Of a stretch of DNA of 64,000 nt, positions 9,206 to 17,919 are shown one piece after another. Numbering within the stretch: the first letter of the stretch is position 1; every line of letters begins with the position of its first letter. The notes under the pieces were generated by a model. The model was given only the letters and a program-made list of their open reading frames with translations, made no database searches and was not told the origin of the DNA. The DNA lies in assembly GCF_009739515.1 (NCBI RefSeq), contig NZ_CP046535.1, positions 3,767,501 to 3,831,500 on the forward strand, written 5' to 3'. The position numbers were made by a program, and so were the translations under genes. The stretch is from Sphingomonas profundi. GTDB lineage: Bacteria > Pseudomonadota > Alphaproteobacteria > Sphingomonadales > Sphingomonadaceae.

Positions 9206-10329
9206 GCCAGCGGCTGCCAGCCCTGCCGCTGCACCCAGTCCGGCGCCAGCCCGTCGAAGCGGGAGAGCGCGAGTTTGCCGAGGTCGGTGAAGGTGCACTC
9301 GCCCTCGATCACCAGATCGCGCACCGCGTGACCCGAGGCGGGCGACAGGCCGAAGCCGACGCTGGACATGGTGGCGACGACGACATTCTCGGGATCGCCC
9401 ATCCGGTCGATGATCGGGCGGCCATCGGGCGTATTCTCGATGACGCCAGCCCAGCTGCGGATCACGTTGAGATGCGCCGCGCCCGGCAGCAGCTCCGCCA
9501 CCCGACGGGCGAGATTGCGGGTGAGCGGGGAGGTGGGCCGCGCCGCCGGCCCTGCCTCGCCGATCTCGATCCATTCGTGCGGGCCGCCGCCATAAGCGAG
9601 ATTGCCGCGCAAGGTCTGGCGCCCGTAGAGGCCGTTGCCGTCCACCCCGCCCAGCGGCATCCTCGGCGCGGGCTCGGTCACGATCATCTCCGCGCGCGCC
9701 GCCGCCAACGGCACGTTCACGCCGAGCTTGGCCATCAGCAAGCCGGTCTGCGGCCCGGCCGCGACCACCACCGCGTCGCACTCGTACCGCCCGGTCGCGC
9801 TCTCCACCGCGACCACCTTGTCGCCGCGTGTCTCGAACCCGCTCACCGGGCTGTGCTGCACGATCCGGCCGCCGAGATCCTGCAACGCCCACGCATAAGC
9901 CTGCACCGTGCGCTGCGGGTTGGCGTGGCCGCCGAAGCGGTACTGGATGCCGCCCAGGCAATTGTCGCCGGCCATCGGCACGCGGGCGCGGGCCTCGGCC
10001 GCATCGAAGATATCGACGCGGTAGCCCATGCCGACGATCATGGTCGCAAGATAATGATAGGCCGCGAGCTGGCGCTCGGTAACCGCGATGATGATGCGTT
10101 CCGGCTGGAATTCCGTGGGATAGCCGAGCAGCGCGTCCATCTGCGGCCACATGCGCTGTTCCTCGTCGAACAGCGGGCTGGCATAATGGGATGCGCCGCC
10201 GCCGTTGCGGCCGGAGGCTTCCCAGCCGACGATGAACTTGTCGAGCACGGTCACGTCCACGCCCGAGCGCGCCAGCCACCAGGCCGAGCTGAGCCCGGTG
10301 ACGCCGCCGCCGACGATGACGACCTTCAT
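9202..10329 (-). CDS. DAO-family FAD oxidoreductase (opine oxidase/HcnC-like catalytic subunit)
   Basis: A 375-residue D-amino-acid-oxidase-fold flavoprotein with the FAD motif VGGGVTG at residues 6-12, and the C-terminal RSWAGVIENTPDGRP and SSVGFGLSPASG segments typical of catalytic subunits of opine oxidase, hydrogen cyanide synthase and D-hydroxyproline dehydrogenase. It directly follows and overlaps (ATGA) the gene for the partner subunit at 10326. It precedes soxB, so it likely removes a methyl or other group from a secondary or tertiary amine made earlier in the pathway; dimethylglycine, N-methylproline or another N-alkyl amino acid are candidates. The exact substrate is inference. Confidence 0.8.
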   Translation of the reverse strand: MKVVIVGGGVTGLSSAWWLARSGVDVTVLDKFIVGWEASGRNGGGASHYASPLFDEEQRMWPQMDALLGYPTEFQPERIIIAVTERQLAAYHYLATMIVGMGYRVDIFDAAEARARVPMAGDNCLGGIQYRFGGHANPQRTVQAYAWALQDLGGRIVQHSPVSGFETRGDKVVAVESATGRYECDAVVVAAGPQTGLLMAKLGVNVPLAAARAEMIVTEPAPRMPLGGVDGNGLYGRQTLRGNLAYGGGPHEWIEIGEAGPAARPTSPLTRNLARRVAELLPGAAHLNVIRSWAGVIENTPDGRPIIDRMGDPENVVVATMSSVGFGLSPASGHAVRDLVIEGECTFTDLGKLALSRFDGLAPDWVQRQGWQPLA

Positions 10330-11792
10330 CGCGCCCACAGGGTTTCCCCGGCCGTCAGGCGCTCCTGCTCGCGCGGGGTGCCGATATCGCGATAGGGGAT
10401 CCACTGCGTCGGGATGCCGAACCACACGTCCCAGCCCGCGCGCATCATGTCCGCCTCCTCCCAATCGGCCAGGATCCGCAGCGGCAGCGGCCGGACGGGC
10501 GCGCGGTGCGAGGCGAGGGGGATCGCGCCGAACGGCTTGCCCGCCTCCAGCGCGAGGATCATCGCGACCTGATCGCGGCACCGCCGCCCCTGGCAGACGC
10601 CCATGGCGGCGCGCGTCAGCCGCTTGATCTGGTCCGGGTGGGGCAGGCCGTCGTCGATCAGCGTGCCGAGCGACCGCGCCGCCATCGCCGAAGGCCGGGC
10701 GAGGTAATTGGGCGGCTGCACGCCGATCAGATCGCCCCGCGTCACCTCCTCGCACTGGCACACGATCGTGTCGGCCGGGCTGACCGCCCCCAGTGCCGCC
10801 GCCCAGTCCATGCGGTAGGCGACATGGTCGAAGCCGGTATCGGGCAGGCCGGCGCAGTCGCCGACGAACCCGATCGTCTGGTCCGCGGCCGGAATGTAGC
10901 CGCCGCGCATCGGGTCGAGCGTCCGCCCGCCGCCCATCGCGTCGAGCAACTCGATACACGGCACGAGCCCGATGCCGAGGCAGATCGTGTCGCACGCGAT
11001 CTCCGTGCCGGATCGCAGGATCGCCCGCTCGACGCCATCGATGCCGCCTTCCGCGCGCGCCACCACGTCGCCGGTGTGGATCGCGATCTGGGCCGATCGC
11101 ACCGCTTCCACCAGATCGGCGCGGCCCTGCGGCGCATCGCGCACCTCGATCAGCCCGGCCACCGCGACACCCTTGTCGCGCGCGAGCAGGGCGGTCTCCA
11201 GCGCCAGATCGTGCGAGCCCACGAACAGCACGCGCTTGCCGGCGAAAGCATCGTAGCGCGAGAGCAGCATCGTCAGCGCGGCGGCGCCCATCACGCCGGG
11301 CTGGTTCCAGCCGGGAAAGCCGATCGCGAGATCACGCGCGCCGGTCGCCAGCACCAGCCGGTCGAAGCCGACCAGCCAGGAGCGGCCCGCATCGGCCAGG
11401 CCCACCACCTGCTGCGGCAGCGTGCCGAAGGCGGCGCCGTTGCGATACACGCCCCATGCGCAGGTGCCGAGCAGCAGCTCCACGCCCGCCTCCATCGCCG
11501 CCTCCAGCGCGGGCTCGCTCATGAACACCGTTTCCAGCATCCGCTCGGCATTCAGCGTCGCGGGGGTCATGCGTCCACCGAAGAACAGCGGCACGTCGTT
11601 GCCCATCGCCGCGCCCGGCACCGGATGCTCGTCGACGAGCAGGACGGAGCGACCCTCGCCTGCTGCCGCCACGGCGGCGGCGATCCCGCTCGGCCCGGCG
11701 CCGATCACGACGACGTCATAGTGCGCCTCGGGCGCCGGGAGCTTGCCGTTCAGGGCATGGGGATCGGTCGGTTGCACGGCACCCATCGTCAT
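10326..11792 (-). CDS. FAD/NAD(P)-binding subunit with BFD-like [2Fe-2S] domain (opine oxidase/HcnB-like)
   Basis: A 488-residue partner subunit. The N-terminal half is a pyridine-nucleotide-disulfide-oxidoreductase fold with VIGAGPSG near residue 29 and a second nucleotide site near FVGSHDLALE. The C-terminal part holds a bacterioferritin-associated-ferredoxin-like iron-sulfur domain with Cys345, Cys347, Cys400 and Cys405 (CQCEE then CQGRRC). This layout is that of HcnB and the opine oxidase A subunit. A separate small 2Fe-2S subunit (HcnA-like) is not found here. The gene starts 3 nt inside the end of the PLP enzyme gene and its end overlaps the catalytic subunit, consistent with one complex. 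Confidence 0.82.
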   Translation of the reverse strand: MTMGAVQPTDPHALNGKLPAPEAHYDVVVIGAGPSGIAAAVAAAGEGRSVLLVDEHPVPGAAMGNDVPLFFGGRMTPATLNAERMLETVFMSEPALEAAMEAGVELLLGTCAWGVYRNGAAFGTLPQQVVGLADAGRSWLVGFDRLVLATGARDLAIGFPGWNQPGVMGAAALTMLLSRYDAFAGKRVLFVGSHDLALETALLARDKGVAVAGLIEVRDAPQGRADLVEAVRSAQIAIHTGDVVARAEGGIDGVERAILRSGTEIACDTICLGIGLVPCIELLDAMGGGRTLDPMRGGYIPAADQTIGFVGDCAGLPDTGFDHVAYRMDWAAALGAVSPADTIVCQCEEVTRGDLIGVQPPNYLARPSAMAARSLGTLIDDGLPHPDQIKRLTRAAMGVCQGRRCRDQVAMILALEAGKPFGAIPLASHRAPVRPLPLRILADWEEADMMRAGWDVWFGIPTQWIPYRDIGTPREQERLTAGETLWAR

Positions 11793-13048
11793 ACTGCCTC
11801 AAGCGCTTGGGCCAGATCCGCGATCAGATCGTCGGGATGCTCGAGCCCGATGGACAGCCGCATCGTGCCGTCGGTGATGCCGCCGGCAATCCGCAGATCG
11901 CGCGGCACGGCATAATGGGTCGTGCTCGCGGAATGGCAGATCAACGTCTCCGATCCGCCCAGGCTGACCGCCAGCTTCAGCAGCCGCAGCCGGTCGAGCA
12001 TCCGGAACGACTCCGCTTCGCCGCCGTGGAGATGGAAGGAGAAGGTGGAGCCCGCCCCGGTGCACTGGCGATCATAGACCGCGCGCGCCCTGCTGCCCTC
12101 TTCCAGGAAGCCCAGATAGGTGACGCCGGCGACCTTTGGATGTTCGCGCAGCCAGCCGGCCACGGCCCGCGCGTTCAGCATCGCCCGCTCGATCCGCACG
12201 CTGGCGGATTCGAGCGAGCGGACGACGAGCCAGGCGGTGAACGGATCGCAATGGTTGCCCCACGTGGTGCGCAGTGCCCGCAGCTTCTGGACCAGCTCCA
12301 GCCGGCCGCTGATGCCGCCGGCGAGAAGGTCGCTGTGCCCCGCGCAATATTTGGTCAGCGATGTCAGGCACAGGTCCACGCCATGCGCGATGGGGCGCTG
12401 GGCGAACGGACCGAGCAGCGTGTTGTCCACCACGACGAGCGGGCGCCGCCCCTGTCGCTCCGCCACCTCGTTCGCCACCGCGACCATGAGGCGGAGATCG
12501 ACGAGCGCGGCGGTCGGGTTGGCCGGCGTCTCCGCGACGATCAGGGCGAGCGGCCCCTTGGCCATCGCCGCCGCCGCCGCCGCGCGCACGCCTTCCGGAT
12601 CGGTGCCGTCGACATAGGTCTCCACCGACGCGCCGAACTCCGGCATCACCGCGCCGTAGAGCATGTCCACGCCGCCGTAGATCGGCCGCCCGTGCAGCAC
12701 GCTGTCGCCGGGCCGCACGAAGGCGAGGGCGATCGAGGAATGCGCCGCCATGCCGCTGGCGAAGGCCGCTGCCGCCTCCGCCCCGTCGATCGCCGCGAGC
12801 CGGCTTTCGAGTATGTCGAGACCGGGATGGCCGAGCCGCGCGTAGATATGGCTGCCGCTGCCGACCAGCGGCCCCTCATTGTCGAAATAGGCGCGGTGGA
12901 TGTCCTTGGCGTGCTGCGCCGACGGATAGATGAAGGTGGAGCTCAGATAGACCGGCGGCTTGACCGCGCCGAGCGCCTGCGCCGGATCGTAGCCGAAGGA
13001 GACGGCCAGCGTCTCCGGCCGGTAGTTCGCAGGGTGTTCAGGCGACAT
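11789..13048 (-). CDS. PLP-dependent trans-sulfuration family enzyme (cystathionine gamma-synthase/methionine gamma-lyase type)
   Basis: A 419-residue fold-type-I PLP enzyme. Lys233 in SLTKY is the Schiff-base lysine, Asp208 in VVVDNT contacts the PLP ring nitrogen, and IYGG at 123-126 supplies the stacking tyrosine. The Cys that follows this tyrosine in classical methionine gamma-lyase is Gly here, so that activity is not secure. It resembles the longer proteobacterial 'cystathionine gamma-synthase family' group with an insertion near residues 50-70. It overlaps the preceding Rieske gene by 11 nt and the next gene by 4 nt. A sulfur-amino-acid lyase inside a betaine-type operon is unusual; it may release a thiol from a sulfur-containing amine. 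Confidence 0.8.
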   Translation of the reverse strand: MSPEHPANYRPETLAVSFGYDPAQALGAVKPPVYLSSTFIYPSAQHAKDIHRAYFDNEGPLVGSGSHIYARLGHPGLDILESRLAAIDGAEAAAAFASGMAAHSSIALAFVRPGDSVLHGRPIYGGVDMLYGAVMPEFGASVETYVDGTDPEGVRAAAAAAMAKGPLALIVAETPANPTAALVDLRLMVAVANEVAERQGRRPLVVVDNTLLGPFAQRPIAHGVDLCLTSLTKYCAGHSDLLAGGISGRLELVQKLRALRTTWGNHCDPFTAWLVVRSLESASVRIERAMLNARAVAGWLREHPKVAGVTYLGFLEEGSRARAVYDRQCTGAGSTFSFHLHGGEAESFRMLDRLRLLKLAVSLGGSETLICHSASTTHYAVPRDLRIAGGITDGTMRLSIGLEHPDDLIADLAQALEAV

Positions 13049-14246
13049 GGGCGAGATATGCCTGCGCGGTGTCGCAATACCAGTCGGTGAAGCGCAGGGC
13101 CAGGCTTTCCGCCTCGGCCGAGTAGGGGCCGGGCACGAAGCCGGGGCTGTTGACGCCGCGCTGATTGTTCTCCGCCAGTTCCTTGTCCTGCAGATTGGTG
13201 CGCGTCCACAGTTCGATCAGGCTCTCGACATCGTAATCGACGCCCTCGACCGCATCCTTGTGGACATACCATTTGCCGAACACGTGCGTCTCGGTCGGCG
13301 AGACGGGCATGGCGCTGAAGATGAAGACGTGATCGGCGGTGGCGTGCATGAAGCAGTGGGGATCGATCGCCAGCCGCATCGATCCGACATAGCCGTCATT
13401 ATGGTCGCACATCAGCTTGCCGACGACATGCTGCCCCGTCATCGAGAGCGTCACCACATCGGGATTGAGGGCGAAGCGGGCGAGCTGCCACCAGCTGCCC
13501 TCGATCGCCTCGCTGGCCAGATCATGCTCCGTCATGGTGTTCAGGAAGGCAAGCAGGCGATCGTCCCCGTCCGCGTCGAAATGCTTCTTCACGCCGACGG
13601 GAAAGGTGCGCGCCAGCTCGGGATGGCCGATGGCGCAATGGTAGCATTCGCGGCCATTCTCCATCACCAGCTTCCAGTTGGCCGATTCCGAGATGACGCT
13701 GTGATGGGCGAGCTTGGCATTCTCCATCCGCTGCGGCCCGAGATAGACTTCCAGCTTCTCGGCGAAGTCGTCGAACGCCGGCGGCTCCTCCGCGAAACAG
13801 ACGAACAGCGCGCCGGATACCTGCCGGAGGTGCAGTTGTCGCAGACCGTGCTCGGCCTTGTCGAAATCCTCGCCCATCCGCATCGCGGCGAACAGCGATC
13901 CGTCGAGGTCGTAGGTCCAGCGATGATAGGGGCAGACGATCTTCGGCGCGGTGCCGCTGCCCGGCTGGCACAGGATGGAGCCGCGATGCCGGCAGCTGTT
14001 GTGGAAGGCGCGGATCTCGCCGTCGCGGCCGCGCACGATCAGGATCGGCCAGGTGCCGATCATCTCGGACAGGTAGCTGCCCGGTTTCGGCAGCTCGCAT
14101 TCGAAGCCGATCATGATCCAGCTGCGGCCGTAGATGGCCGTCATGTCGAACTCGAACGCCTCGGCGCCATTGTAGAGGCCCTGCGGCAGGCAGTGCCCCT
14201 CGCGCCGTTCGGCCACCAATGCGCCTATCCGATTCAGATCGATCAT
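13038..14246 (-). CDS. Rieske non-heme iron oxygenase, GbcA/betaine-demethylase type
   Basis: A 402-residue oxygenase alpha subunit predicted to start N-demethylation of a quaternary ammonium substrate. The Rieske cluster ligands are Cys85 and His87 (CRHRG) with Cys105 and His108 (CPYHRW). The mononuclear iron site is in RECYHCAIGHPE with His203 and His208. Long stretches such as VRGRDGEIRAFHN and GEDFDKAEHGL match glycine betaine and stachydrine demethylases. ATG at 14246 has GAGG 10 nt upstream; a longer start at 14318 is less likely. It is the first gene of the eight-gene operon. No GbcB-type reductase is near. Betaine is the default substrate by family; proline betaine or another betaine is possible. 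Confidence 0.83.
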   Translation of the reverse strand: MIDLNRIGALVAERREGHCLPQGLYNGAEAFEFDMTAIYGRSWIMIGFECELPKPGSYLSEMIGTWPILIVRGRDGEIRAFHNSCRHRGSILCQPGSGTAPKIVCPYHRWTYDLDGSLFAAMRMGEDFDKAEHGLRQLHLRQVSGALFVCFAEEPPAFDDFAEKLEVYLGPQRMENAKLAHHSVISESANWKLVMENGRECYHCAIGHPELARTFPVGVKKHFDADGDDRLLAFLNTMTEHDLASEAIEGSWWQLARFALNPDVVTLSMTGQHVVGKLMCDHNDGYVGSMRLAIDPHCFMHATADHVFIFSAMPVSPTETHVFGKWYVHKDAVEGVDYDVESLIELWTRTNLQDKELAENNQRGVNSPGFVPGPYSAEAESLALRFTDWYCDTAQAYLAHVA

Positions 14247-14539
14247 GCCGCCAGATCCTCGCGAGCCGGCCGCTTGGGTGCAGGAAGTGGCCCGCGCCAG
14301 CCAATCGGATTTGCTCATGCCCCCATGTGATAAACTGCGGCTGGGGCACCACTGCGAGAAAGCCGCGCGTTTCAGCCACTTCGTCGAGGCTGCGGCCCGT
14401 CAACAATCTTCGCCGCGCGAGTGGATTTCACAAAAGCATCACCATAAGCTGCCCGTCGGGCACCGCCGGACCTTTCCGCCGGGCTCGAACCGGATCGGCC
14501 CGCGCGTGGATCGGGACGGCACCAGGGGGCAGGTGACGC
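14247..14539. other. Divergent intergenic region
   Basis: A 293-base gap between the GbcA-like gene (leftward) and the MFS gene (rightward). It must hold both promoters. I see no convincing -35/-10 pair, palindrome or short gene in it beyond GC-rich direct similarities. Confidence 0.4.
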
Positions 14540-15859
14540 ATGGCAGGCATCAACGTCGCGACCATGGGATCGGCACCTGCCGAAGAGAACACCGCATCGC
14601 CCGCGCTGCGCTGGTACGTGCTGTTCGTGATGATGCTCGCCTACACGATCAACATCGCCGATCGCTACGTGATGTCCACGGTGCTGGAAGAGATCCGGCT
14701 GGAACTGCACCTGACGGACGGCGGCGTGGCGTTCCTCACCGGCGTGTCGCTGGCCCTGTTCTACGTCGGCATGGGCTTCCCGCTCGCCTGGATCACCGAT
14801 CGCTACAGCCGCCGCAACGTGCTGGCGGTGTCGCTGGCCGTATGGTCGTTGATGACGACGATGTGCGGCTTCGCGCGCAGCTATACCCAGTTGCTGCTGG
14901 CGCGCATCGGCGTGGGCATCGGCGAGGCCGGCGGATCGCCCGCCTGCACCTCGCTCGTCTGCGATTTCTTTCCCGCCGCGCGGCGTCCGATGGCGCTCAC
15001 CATCTTCTGCCTGGGCGCGCCGCTCGGCGCCTGGCTTGGCGCGGACGTGGCGGGTGCGGCGGCCCACGCCTATGGCTGGCGCGGCGCGTTCCTGGTCCTC
15101 GGCGTGCCCGGCGTCCTGCTCGCGCTCGTCGTGCTGTTCACCATCCGCGAGCCGAAGCGCGGCTGCCTCGACAAGATCTCGCCCGAGGAAACGCCGAGCG
15201 TCATGGAGACGCTGCGCTTCATCTTCAGCCAAAAGGCGGCGCTTCACGTCTTCATGGCAAACGGCGTGACGACGCTCTGGGGATGGGGGCTGATGTGGTT
15301 CACCCCCACCTTCCTCCAACGCTCCTACCATCTCGACGTCGGGCAGGCCGGAAGCCTCGTCGGCCAGATCTACCTGATCGCGGGCGTCGCCGCATCCTTG
15401 CTGACCGCATGGATGCTGGCGCGGCCCTTCTTCGTCGACCCCCGGCGCATCCTGTACCTGCTCGCCGGCATCAACGCGATCGCCACCATTCCGTCGATCA
15501 TCGCCTACTCGACCGACTCGCTTCCCGTGACGACGCTCTGCCTGTGGCTGTTCATCCCGGCGGTCTACATGATCCTCGGGCCGCAATGGGCGCTGACGCA
15601 GAACCTGTCGCCACCCAAGATGCGGGCGATGTTCAGCGTGGTCGGGCTGCTGATCGCCAACGTGTTCAACCTGATCGTCGCGCCGCAGGGCGTCGGCCTG
15701 CTCAGCGACTATTTCGCGGGCCCGGGCGGCGCCGACGCGGCGTCGCTGCGCACCGCCCTGATGTTCCTCGCGCCGACCGGGTTCTGGGCGGCGATCCACT
15801 ATGTGCTGGCGGCCCGCACGATCGTCGCGGACCAGAGGCGGGCGATCGGCGGCGCCTGA
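14540..15859 (+). CDS. MFS transporter, spinster-like
   Basis: A 439-residue inner-membrane permease of the spinster-type MFS group common in sphingomonads. It has a short charged N-terminus, then about 12 hydrophobic segments, with the marker segments IADRYVMS near residue 40, ITDRYSRRN near residue 90 and GIGEAGGSPA near residue 132. AGGTGACGC immediately precedes the ATG. It is divergent from the betaine-type operon and followed by a LysR gene. A role in importing the quaternary amine, or in exporting a product, is inference from position. Confidence 0.85.
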   Translation: MAGINVATMGSAPAEENTASPALRWYVLFVMMLAYTINIADRYVMSTVLEEIRLELHLTDGGVAFLTGVSLALFYVGMGFPLAWITDRYSRRNVLAVSLAVWSLMTTMCGFARSYTQLLLARIGVGIGEAGGSPACTSLVCDFFPAARRPMALTIFCLGAPLGAWLGADVAGAAAHAYGWRGAFLVLGVPGVLLALVVLFTIREPKRGCLDKISPEETPSVMETLRFIFSQKAALHVFMANGVTTLWGWGLMWFTPTFLQRSYHLDVGQAGSLVGQIYLIAGVAASLLTAWMLARPFFVDPRRILYLLAGINAIATIPSIIAYSTDSLPVTTLCLWLFIPAVYMILGPQWALTQNLSPPKMRAMFSVVGLLIANVFNLIVAPQGVGLLSDYFAGPGGADAASLRTALMFLAPTGFWAAIHYVLAARTIVADQRRAIGGA

Positions 15860-15928
15860 TCGGCATGGAAAGGGTTTGACCGGATTTCGGCCGGCGGGCA
15901 GACTGAAGCCCTTCCGGGAGACGCAGCG

Positions 15929-16867
15929 ATAGCCTCCGACCGACCGATCAATCGCCGCTGGCTCCCCCTCAACGCCCTGCGCGCGTTCGATGCGGTGGGC
16001 CGGCACATGAGCTTCACGGCGGGCGCGCAGGCGCTCACCGTCACCCAGAGCGCGATGAGCCGGCACATCGGCACGCTTGAGGATCTGATCGGCAAGCCCT
16101 TGTTCGAGCGCGGACCGAGCGGCCTGAAGCTCACCGCGGCCGGCAAGACCCTGCTCCCGGTGGTGAACAAGTCGCTGGATCGCATGGAGTTCGCGCTCAA
16201 CGGCATCCGCGACGAGCAGATCGAGACCCGCCCGCTGCGCGTGCATATCCCGCCATCCCTGCTGTACCAGAACGCGATCACGCTGCTGCGCGATTTCCAC
16301 GCCGAGCATCCGGACATCCGCATCGACGTCCTGACCTCGAACGTCACCGGCGAGCCGCGCACCGACGTCGACATGGCGATCGTGTTCGATCGTCCGCGCG
16401 TGGACGACAAGGTCGCGGATCTGCTGCGGCTGGTGCGGGTGGCGCCGTTATGCTCGCCTGCCACGGCGGCCACGGCGGCCGACAAGTCGCTCGAACACTT
16501 CCTCCGCGACGGCGAACTGCTGCACGTCAAGCTGGAGGGCGAGCCGCGCTGCCTGCTGTGGAGCGCCTATGCCGACCAGCAGCGGCTTGATATCGACACG
16601 GCGGGCGGCATGGCGTTCGATACCGCCATCTCCGCCGCGCGCTACGCGATGGTCGCCACCGGCGTGGTCCTCGCCGATATCGACATGTTCGCGCAGGAGA
16701 TTGCGGCGGGCCGGCTCGTCATGCCCTATGATCGGGTCTCGGCGGACGGGTTCGGCTATTATCTGAAGACCAACGTCGAGGATCTGGCGGACCCCGCCAT
16801 CGTCCTGTTCCGTGACTGGATCATCCGACACTTCCGCGATCGGCCGCTGGACGCCTCGTCCCTCTAG
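15929..16867 (+). CDS. LysR-family transcriptional regulator (GcvA-like), apparent ATA start
   Basis: A DNA-binding regulator with an N-terminal winged helix-turn-helix, then a substrate-binding domain. The helix-turn-helix contains PLNALRAFDAVGRHMSF and VTQSAMSRHIG. The complete first helix is encoded only if translation begins upstream of the first standard start codon in frame (GTG at 15995). The only plausible position is ATA at 15929, which has GGGAG 8 nt upstream and gives 312 residues, the family's usual length; ATG, GTG and TTG are absent between the upstream stop at 15857 and 15995. The start is therefore a non-standard codon, or ATG changed to ATA. Its 3' end overlaps the convergent desaturase gene by 4 nt. 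Confidence 0.8.
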   Translation: MASDRPINRRWLPLNALRAFDAVGRHMSFTAGAQALTVTQSAMSRHIGTLEDLIGKPLFERGPSGLKLTAAGKTLLPVVNKSLDRMEFALNGIRDEQIETRPLRVHIPPSLLYQNAITLLRDFHAEHPDIRIDVLTSNVTGEPRTDVDMAIVFDRPRVDDKVADLLRLVRVAPLCSPATAATAADKSLEHFLRDGELLHVKLEGEPRCLLWSAYADQQRLDIDTAGGMAFDTAISAARYAMVATGVVLADIDMFAQEIAAGRLVMPYDRVSADGFGYYLKTNVEDLADPAIVLFRDWIIRHFRDRPLDASSL

Positions 16868-17805
16868 CGACCGGCCGGGTGCCGCACCGGCTCCTTGGCG
16901 CGGAAGGCGAAGCGGCGAAGCACCTCGCCATACCCCCGATAGACATAGCCGCCGTTGATCCTGCGCCAGTCCGCACGGCGCTCCCGATAGGCGCGCGGCA
17001 GCGCATACCAGGGCAGCCGGGGCTCGGCATGATGGACGGAATGCAGATTGTTGTTCAGGAACAGCAGGCCCAGCCACGATCTCTCGACGATCACGATCCG
17101 ATGCGCCGGCCGCTCCGCCCAGCGATGTTCGCAGAAAGACCGGACGGCGAGGATCGACAGCGCCAGATAGGCCGCGAGCAGATAGGCCCAGGCCCACATC
17201 GCGAAGCCCAGATGCACGATCGCGGCGACGATCGCGAGCCCGATCGCATGATGCGCCCAGGCCAGACGATCCCGGCGCCGCGCCTGGGGATCGGCCCGCC
17301 GAGACAGCGCCTTCATGTCCGCCCACAGGAAGGTCGCTGCCCCGATGAGGGGACCGATGACCATCCGGACGCACAGCATGTTGTTCCATGCCAGCAGCCT
17401 GCGCACGATCCACGGCAACCGCCGCCAGTCGCTGTGAGCCAGATAGAAGCTTTCCGGATCGTCGAAGGGATCGGTCAGCCGCTCGTCGACATGATGCAGC
17501 AGGTGCAGCGTGCGATAGCGGCGATAGGGGACCAGCAGACCGAGCGGGAGCCACACCAGCGCCTCGTTCCAGCCGGCCGATGGCGTGGGATGGCGGTGGA
17601 TCGCCTCGTGCTGGAGCGAGGAGTGCAGCACGATCGTGATCGCCAGCAGCACCACCGACAGGAACGGCACCGCCGCGTAGAGCAGGCCGGCGACGAGCCA
17701 CATCGCATGGCAACCGACGATCAGCCCCAGCGTGGGCCACTCGATCGCGGCGACGGCGACTTGCCGGCGGTTCGTGGGTCTCGCGTGCTGCGTGAGTTCG
17801 TACAT
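16864..17805 (-). CDS. Membrane fatty acid desaturase/hydroxylase family protein
   Basis: A 313-residue integral membrane di-iron protein. The three histidine boxes are HEAIH near residue 67, HLLHH near residue 100 and HSVHH near residue 260; several hydrophobic segments separate them, as in the FA_desaturase family. Such proteins oxidise fatty acyl chains, alkanes or amines, and the family alone does not fix the substrate. It sits beside the betaine-type genes and is divergent from the XRE regulator at 17920, which may control it. Start is ATG at 17805. Confidence 0.8.
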   Translation of the reverse strand: MYELTQHARPTNRRQVAVAAIEWPTLGLIVGCHAMWLVAGLLYAAVPFLSVVLLAITIVLHSSLQHEAIHRHPTPSAGWNEALVWLPLGLLVPYRRYRTLHLLHHVDERLTDPFDDPESFYLAHSDWRRLPWIVRRLLAWNNMLCVRMVIGPLIGAATFLWADMKALSRRADPQARRRDRLAWAHHAIGLAIVAAIVHLGFAMWAWAYLLAAYLALSILAVRSFCEHRWAERPAHRIVIVERSWLGLLFLNNNLHSVHHAEPRLPWYALPRAYRERRADWRRINGGYVYRGYGEVLRRFAFRAKEPVRHPAGR

Positions 17806-17894
17806 GGTCGCTCGAAGGTCGCAACGTCTCTCCGTTGCATCAACGTGTCTATGGTGACGGGCCGTTGACGATGCGCATCGGGACGATCATCCTG

Positions 17895-17906
17895 TGACAA
17901 TAGTCA
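17895..17906. promoter_or_regulatory. Candidate operator upstream of XRE regulator
   Basis: The inverted repeat TGAC-AATA-GTCA lies 13 nt before the TTG start of the XRE regulator, in the 114-base gap shared with the divergent desaturase gene. The size suits an XRE-type dimer and autoregulation. No experimental link is visible. Confidence 0.35.
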
Positions 17907-17919
17907 TCAGAGGTGATCT

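Noticed and set aside
11789-13048. Assignment of the PLP enzyme as methionine gamma-lyase
   Set aside because: The cysteine characteristic of that enzyme is glycine here, so only the broader trans-sulfuration family can be supported.
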